DNA of 64,000 nucleotides from Raphanus sativus (lineage: Eukaryota > Streptophyta > Magnoliopsida > Brassicales > Brassicaceae), in the NCBI RefSeq assembly GCF_000801105.2, contig NC_079512.1:29033848-29097847 (forward strand), in the 5' to 3' direction. The notes under the pieces were generated by a model. It was not told where the DNA came from. It was given only the letters and a program-made list of their open reading frames with translations, and made no database searches. How positions within the stretch are numbered: position 1 is the stretch's first letter; each line of letters begins with the position of its first letter. The position numbers and the translations under genes are program-made. Positions 57,335-64,000 of the stretch are shown piece after piece.

Positions 57335-57352
57335 ATTTTTGTATTTATTTTT

Positions 57353-58429
57353 TGATAGAACCGTAATTTATAAACTACAGATTACTAATATTGTAAAGAG
57401 TAAAATTGATAAAATTATACCAAAGATTAAAAAAAGACGATACAACTGAAGAGTCGAGATATTATCTCTTTTCTTAACTCAAAATACGTCCCGTAGTGCA
57501 ACGGTTCGATAACGTAATGAGTCCCAGAATACAACTGCAAACAATCTTCTGAATTTGCGTCACTATATCAGAAACCTGGCGAAACTAATTTTGTGTTGTA
57601 CTTTCAGACACAAGAAATAAAAAATACTAATAAAACATCACTATTCAACATGGGAGAATTTTTCTTTTCATTGTTCAGCTCGATGTATATTTGTGAATCT
57701 CAATGTGTGTATATTTCTACATTGCCATTAGGCCTTACTCCCTCCGTTTCTTAAAGAGTGTCGTTGTGACATTTTTCACACAGATTAAGAAAATTGTTGA
57801 AATATATGTAAATTGTATTTAATTATACCTCTTTGACCAATAGTATTTTAGATAAATAAAATTATTTATAAAATCAATGCAGTTTGCGATTAATTTTCAG
57901 CTGAAAGTTAGTATAATTTACATTGAAATTGTAAAGTGACACTCTTTGTGTAACAAGAAAATGAGCTTAGAGTGACACTTATTATGAAACAGAGGGAGTA
58001 TAAAGAAAAGGTGAACACCACAGATCATTGCATTTAGGTTTCTTCTTCTCAAAACAAGAAAATGTATATGCATTATTATAGAGTATTAAGTGTCATCAAT
58101 AATCATAATGAAAAATGATTCCTTTGACTATTGACCATAACTTGCAAATATAATATTAGTGTCTTTGACTAAATCAAAGCTAATAATTTATTTTGCTATG
58201 GGTATACATTTTTATATTTAATCAAATATAAAATATCACCATAAATATGATTTAAACAATAAGTTATAAGACATAACTCTATTTAACAAGTTTAAATCTA
58301 AATTCAAATCCAATATACAATATGTACATTTAAGTCACACATATTAGAATTCCATTTCTCGTTCATACTAACTCTATTTTTTTAGCATATGAATACATTT
58401 TTCATAATACTAAAAAAGTAGTTCCAACA
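57353..58429 (-). repeat. LTR (3' in element orientation), interrupted by a MITE
   Basis: About 814 bp after removing the 261-bp MITE and its TA duplication; pairs with 60552-61359. Confidence 0.6.
57738..57998. mobile_element. Stowaway-like MITE, 261 bp, nested in the LTR
   Basis: Termini CTCCCTCCGTTTC (57738) and the reverse complement of GAAACAGAGGGAG (57986-57998), with TA on both sides (57736-57737, 57999-58000). The partner LTR at 60924-60940 lacks it and reads GGCCTTATATAGAAAAGG, giving a natural empty site. Confidence 0.88.
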
Positions 58430-60551
58430 ATCCTCCACATGAATAGAAATGCTTCTAAACACTAGACGACTCGACAGACTTGACTTCCTAGACAAGACTC
58501 GACAAGACTCAACAAGACCCAACAAGACTCAACTAAGGACTTTTGAGAGTACAAACGAGAAATTCACTACATGATGAGTTGGTAGCAAACTTTCAGCCTT
58601 AAACCAGTCATTGTTAATAGCTATCGGATTTACTCGGCCAGGAGGTGGCCATGATGTCTTGAACCTCCCGGGCTTTGGTGTAAACCTAGACAATAGCCAA
58701 AACACAGTTTCATTCTCTCACAAAACCAATTTCTCTATTGTGTTCATTTTGGCCGTGAACATTCCTGGTAATCATGAGTGAACTTTAGAGAATATAGCCA
58801 TTTTATTCTCCTAGAAACGGCCACATTTCACATTCACAAGGTGATTTTCCATTAATTTTGTTTAGAGGAGTATCATGTACTACTCCACTCATATCTCAAA
58901 ACAATTGGCACAAATCATTAAAAGCAAATGATTATCCTCTATTCTTTACATGTAGCACCATTTAATCATCCTAGGAACTGGGTATAGACCGAAGTCTTAC
59001 AGTGCTTTGGTCAGATTTAGTTTGACTTAGTTGTCTCCTTGAACCTATTTCTTGGGATCTCCAATCTGATAAGTAGAGTTACCGCCAAACTTCATCTTAG
59101 TTCATAGGCTAAACTCATTCCTCTTGATGATATTACAATTTGATCTCATGACACACCTTTAATAACAGGATCCTAAGTTGTCATCACAATGAACATAATC
59201 TATTGAGATTAGTCGAGATCAATTGTCTAATGATTTTTGTCATCTTTTTTTTTTCTCAAGATACAATTAACCATTATACACAAAATATAGTGTATGACAC
59301 TAGTCTTTTTATTTTTAAAAAATCATAGTTTGATAACTATCACTAAGTTCATTTGACATTTTTCCAATGACTTTATATGGTAAGCAAAGCTTCCCCCACA
59401 TTTCTTGAGATAGCTCAAAACCATGCATATTTACATTTAACATCTCTTAAGAGTTTAGAAAATTAATCTGCAACTCCTTTAGATTTAAATGAATAATAAA
59501 AACAATTTCGAAAATTGTTACAATTTCCTTTAGAATGTATTTCATTTTCGGAAAATCACATTTTGGATACAACTATTTTCATAGTTCTCTTAAGTTGATT
59601 TATAAATCTAACTTACATGTTTTGAATTTTTCCAAAAACATATTTTTGCTTTTAGCAAATATACATATCATTACATGATATTGTTTATACCATCAAAACC
59701 ATTCTGTATGATCATTTTCAGCCATTGACTTTAGAAACTACAATACAAATGTCAGTTTCAGTCACATTGGTCTTAAAAATTCTCATTGATTTTTCATGGT
59801 CAACCTTTTTAAAAGGTGCATTTAAGCATTGACGAAATACAAATGTTTTGATCAATATCAACAAACATTTTATTTCTTATGGCAAATGATTTATATGTGG
59901 TAGACCTCTCCCAAATTTTATTTGGGGCGTCGACTCACGAAATCTATTTCCATCCATACAACTTGATCTTAAAAGATCAAAATGTTGTTTATAGATATGG
60001 TTTCACCATATTTTTGAAAACTTGAATCAGTTTTCTTTTCTCATGGTCAAGGAATCCTTGTGCTTAATAATTAAATTAATTACACCATAAAGAGAAAATC
60101 TGTAACAACAAAACAAAAACATTAAGCATTCTTGATAATTAAACCAAATAATTATCTTAACCAAGTCAAAAAAACTTTTTTACTCGATGGGGATCCTGTT
60201 TGCATAGACACAAAAACAAGATATCATTAGTGCATATAATGAGAAAAAAATGAATTTTTATCCCCATAGAAATCATCAATAAAAATAATCTGACGGAATG
60301 AATAGATTCTTTATCACCATAAAATCTCCAATTTCTGTTTTCATGACAAAATACTTCACAAAATAATCAGTTTTGTTAGTATAATAATACAAACAAAAAA
60401 TTTACTAGAAATATTATTTTGAAATAATCCTATAGATCTGATTCCGGCCTCTTTTCCCGAAAATCAATTAACCTGTTCTTACAAAAAAGTATTTTTTACA
60501 ATAATCAGTCCGGTTAGTGCACATCAATAAATAGATATTTTGAGTTAAGAC
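58430..60551 (-). other. Internal region of the old LTR element
   Basis: No open frames of note in any frame. Near 58480-58545 there are five or so degenerate units of a 10-11-bp repeat (GACAAGACTC type). The rest shows no recognisable pol motif. Confidence 0.4.
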
Positions 60552-61359
60552 TGATAGAACCGTATTTTATAAACTACAGATTACTGAATATTGTAAAGAG
60601 TAAAATTGATAAAATTATACCAAAGATTAAGAAAAAGATGATACAACTGCAGATGCGAGATATTATATATTTCCTTAACTCAAAATACGTCCCGTAATGC
60701 GACGGTTCGATAACGTAATGAGTCCCAGGACAAACAATTTTTTGAATTTGCGTCACTCTATCAAAAGTCTGGCGAAACTAATTTTGTGTTGTACTCTCAG
60801 ACATAAGAAATAAAAAATACTAATAAAACATCACTATTCAACATGGGAGAATTTTTCTTTTCATTGTTCAGCTCAATGTATATTTGTGAATCTCAATGTG
60901 TGTATATTTCTACATTGTCATTAGGCCTTATATAGAAAAGGTGAACACCACAGATCATTGCATTTAGGTTTATTCTTCTCAAAACAAGAAAACGTATATG
61001 CATTATTATGGAGTATTAAGTGTCATCAATAATCATAATGGAAACTGATTCCTTTGACTATTGACCATAACTTGCAACTATAATATTAGTGTCTTTGACT
61101 AAATCAAAGCTAATAATTTATTTTGCTATGGGTATACATTTTTATATTTAATCAAATATAAAATATCACCATGAATATGATTTAAACAATAAGTTATAAA
61201 ACATAATTCTATTTAACAAGTTTAAATCCAAATTCAAACCCAATATATAATGTGTACATCTAAGTCACACATATTAGAACTCCATTTCTCGTTCATACTA
61301 ACTCTATTTTTTAGCATATGAATACATTTTTCATAATACTAAAAAAAATAGTTCCAATA
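60552..61359 (-). repeat. LTR (5' in element orientation)
   Basis: 808 bp; same order of blocks as the left LTR without the MITE, with scattered substitutions and small deletions. Confidence 0.6.
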
Positions 61360-61364
61360 TTTTT

Positions 61365-61998
61365 AATAAATGAGACCATTAGTGAGTTAACATGTGCAAG
61401 AGTACACTTTGAAAAAGTTCTCAAACACGAATATCACTCTTTTTTCTTTCTTATTTTCATTTATTTTAATATTAAAAGCATGTTTAAGAGACCCCCCGGA
61501 TGTTCTTATGGTTGCTGATGCTCTTAGGTCACAAAACACCTAAGATGTTAGAAGTGAGATTACCTATAAAAAAGTTCACGCTGATCCAATGGTTAAATTG
61601 TTGAGTGAAATACTACTCTTGCGCTCATATATATAGTATCCTCGTTTGTATACTACTTATGAAAGTTATACTAGATCCTTTTTATTTGTCAAAATTATGC
61701 TAGATTCTAAATATATATATATATATATATCCAACTCCGGATTTGTTGTGCATGTCTCGTATACGTATATCCGGGTGCGATTCTGCATGCTAGATGATGT
61801 GACAAAACAAATAGGTGAAGCGTGACACCAAAATATATCAAAATCTGAAGCTACTATAAAAAATATAAAGACACGTACCAACATTATCACACAAGAAAAT
61901 TTTAATAAAATAATTGTAACGTAAGAGTTCAACCTACGGAGAAAAAGAAACATCAAAAGGTTTGCCAAAATGAAACGAAAATCTGACCAGTAATTTCC
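61365..61998. other. Intergenic; (AT)n run
   Basis: Contains an (AT)n microsatellite at about 61713-61730. No gene is recognised. Confidence 0.4.
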
Positions 61999-62354
61999 GG
62001 GCATCTCCAACCCATGAAACTATTTTTATGTCAAAATTACACTATTTTGATATAATTTTATCATTAAAAAAAGCTCTTCTCAAACCACAACACCAAACTT
62101 CACATTAAAAGTTATTTCATAATATTATATGTATTTATCTTTTTATTTCTCATTAATTTATTTGTAAGTTTTATTAATAAAATAAGTGAATAGTATTTTA
62201 GTGGATATTTTAGTGTGATGAATAGTATCACACCAAATTTAGTATGAAATTATAGTGTTGCACTAAAATAGTGTAATTTTTGCAGTTCTGTTAGAGATGG
62301 TTTTGGTGTAAAATCTACACTAAAAAGTGTTTTGAAGTCTTATTGAAGATGGCC
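61999..62354. mobile_element. MITE-like element, about 356 bp
   Basis: Ends are imperfect inverted repeats: GGGCATCTCCAA (61999) and the reverse complement of TTGAAGATGGCC (62343-62354), 10 of 12 matching. Internal subterminal copies of AGTGTAATTTT-like sequence occur in both orientations. Non-coding. Target duplications were not resolved, so the superfamily is open (Harbinger or hAT). Confidence 0.5.
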
Positions 62355-63773
62355 TAAAACTCCAACTTATTTATTTTGCCTACACCCTGAACCACACCTG
62401 TTAGGTTCTCAATACCGTATTTAAACATTATTTATTTCATAGTTAGTATTTATATAAAAATATATTATTTTTTCAAAATATCAAAATACATTATCGATAT
62501 GCTAAATTTTTTATATAATAATAAAAATTAATGCTATTAGTTAAAATGATAAAGACAAATTTATAGGATTGATAATGAACTAATGATTATGTTTCAATAA
62601 ATATGTTTTGTATTTTTTAAATAAAATAGTTATTATAAATGAATTAATTGATCGATCTCTTTCTCGAAACAAACGAAAAGGAAAGAAAAGACGAAACATA
62701 AATCATGGATCAACTAAGCCCTCTCGGGGACTTGCTTAAGAATAAGAAAGAACTGATTTTATGATAATGGCAGAAAATTTAATTTTGTCGGAAACTTAAT
62801 TCTATAAATTTGGTAAAAACATCAGTTTTGTAGTTTTTGCAGGAAAAAAATAATTATGTGGTTTTGAAGAAAAATTTGATTTGCCATTCAACTAAAAAAA
62901 TCTTATTCTATGGTTTTGAGAAACCTAATTTTTTATTTGGTAAAAAAACTTAATTTTGTGGTTTTGACGAAAATTATTAATTTGCGCTTTTGACAAGGAA
63001 ATTGACGTTGCCATTTTGGCATGAATACGAACGTGGCGTTAGTGGTCATAGTAATGTAACTAAATAAAAAAAACTCTTATATATTAGTACGTTCATCACT
63101 CAAAAAATCAATTTTATAGGATGACCCAGTTAGACCATTATTCAGAATCTAATCTTAATGAACTTGAAAGGATGAACCACAGTGAGGCAATCAATGGTGA
63201 CTATAGTATGATTCAAGGACTGACAAACGAGTTATATCTTTTACAATCTATTTATAACACCATATAATTTTATTGTATAACTAACTGATCAGCTGTTTCT
63301 TTATTTTTACTTTAGCTAATAGGTAAATCAAGAAATGTTTAATTATCCGGTTTGATTAACACATGATTTGAGCATTTGATGTAGAAACTGATATTTTAGT
63401 GGGGGGGTTTTAGAAGTCAGATTTTAATGGGTTAATAACTTAATATTAAGTGGATAGTAATCTCACCAAAGTGTAAGTGAAGATGGAAAACAAGAGTAAA
63501 TACTAGATACAGTCAAATAGAAAGAAAACAAAAGAAAAACAATAGCAATTTGTATTTAATAACTGGATTCCAAAGCTTCATGTGTCTATTCAATACACTG
63601 TTTACACGCTCTCTGTCTAAGTTTTTTTTAACTTAAGACCAAATGAATAACCCCAATTCCCAAACAAATACACTTAAAGCCCAAAAAATCTCTCCCGTTA
63701 GAAGGAACAAAAACAAAACAAATAGCCAAACACTTGTCTCTGCTAACGTTTGCATTCTCGCCGGTTCTTGTTA
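62355..63773. other. Intergenic up to the right-edge gene
   Basis: AT-rich. The last ~150 bp is presumably the promoter and leader of the gene starting at 63774. Confidence 0.45.
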
Positions 63774-63873
63774 ATGGGGGCTCTCCGTCGCCGCCGGCGT
63801 CTCTTTATCTTCGCTGCACTCGCCACATTTGCTCTCCTCCATGTCTTTTTGGCCGTCTCCAAAGTCTCCGCCG
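63774..63873 (+). CDS. First exon of an unidentified membrane/secreted protein (cut by window end)
   Basis: ATG followed by a 100-nt exon ending CCG|GTAAGAA, a strong donor. The product starts MGALRRRRRLFIFAALATFA and continues LLHVFLAVSKVSA. Basic N-terminus plus a hydrophobic stretch indicates a signal peptide or signal anchor. The local base composition (GC-rich, codon-like) contrasts with the flanking AT-rich DNA. The family cannot be named from 33 residues. Confidence 0.6.
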
Positions 63874-64000
63874 GTAAGAACACAATAATCTCACACTAAA
63901 GTATTGAAAGACTGATTTTCTTGCGAGATAAACATGAAATTTCTTGAATTTCTGAGGTAATTTCATACGAAGCTCAGTAAACTTTGGTTTGATTAAATAG

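Larger units (their letters stand above)
57353..61359 (-). mobile_element. Old non-coding LTR retrotransposon (about 4 kb), minus orientation
   Basis: Two long direct repeats, 57353-58429 and 60552-61359, flank about 2.1 kb without coding frames. Each starts TGATAGAACC and ends GTTCCAACA (mutated to GTTCCAATA on the right). Read on the minus strand, TGTGGAGGATTG precedes TGTTGGAAC, a copia-like purine tract and LTR start, so the left repeat is the 3' LTR. TTTTT flanks both outer ends (57348-57352, 61360-61364), a weak target duplication because it is low complexity. No clear primer site is seen. Many substitutions separate the LTRs, so it is much older than the copia at 9.5 kb. Confidence 0.6.

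Overview
The window is nuclear DNA from a crucifer, almost certainly Brassica or a close relative. Genes have short plant-type introns, most proteins look closest to Arabidopsis families, intergenic DNA is AT-rich, and transposon remnants are abundant. About nine host genes are recognisable. Most of their order (DUF506, a Pol IV/V subunit 7, ATP sulfurylase, ELIP, acireductone dioxygenase, PEAPOD) recalls the duplicated Arabidopsis blocks around At3g229 and At4g147. That synteny is from memory, not from a search.

Layout. 1-7.4 kb: the 3' end of a Helitron, a long inverted repeat, and a TTA-flanked Harbinger-like element carrying a WD40 gene fragment. 7.4-8.7 kb: a DUF506 gene (-). 9.46-15.37 kb: a complete Ty1/copia element with one 1324-codon ORF, 928-bp LTRs differing at one base and a CACTA target duplication. 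18.7-19.5 kb: an ARL5/ARFC1-type GTPase (+). 20.1-21.1 kb: an unrecognised 299-aa protein with two long internal repeats (-). 22.3-22.8 kb: Pol IV/V subunit 7 (-). 23.9-26.2 kb: secreted alpha-amylase (-). 28.0-30.0 kb: plastid ATP sulfurylase with a miR395 site (-). 33.2-34.1 kb: ELIP (+). 35.5-36.9 kb: ARD (-). 38.2-39.0 kb: a PEAPOD 3' scrap joined to an ELIP last exon. 41.9-43.5 kb: a second, damaged ARD (-). 43.5-47.4 kb: Helitrons and a calnexin promoter-plus-two-exon fragment. 47.8-50.1 kb: intact PEAPOD/TIFY gene (-). 50.2-63.8 kb: gene-poor, with a tRNA-like scrap, a decayed gypsy gag, an LTR element with a nested Stowaway-like MITE and another MITE-like element. The first exon of an unidentified gene starts at 63774 (+).

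The main structural event is a tandem duplication of the ELIP(intron 2)-ARD-PEAPOD(last intron) segment. It left one full ELIP on the left, one full PEAPOD on the right, two ARDs, and a central junction with a short templated insertion. The second copy then accumulated insertions and a start-codon change in ARD. ATP sulfurylase (sulfate activation) and ARD (methionine salvage) both act in sulfur metabolism, and ELIP acts in photoprotection; there is no sequence reason to treat their proximity as a functional cluster. No CRISPR array, canonical tRNA or rRNA gene was seen.
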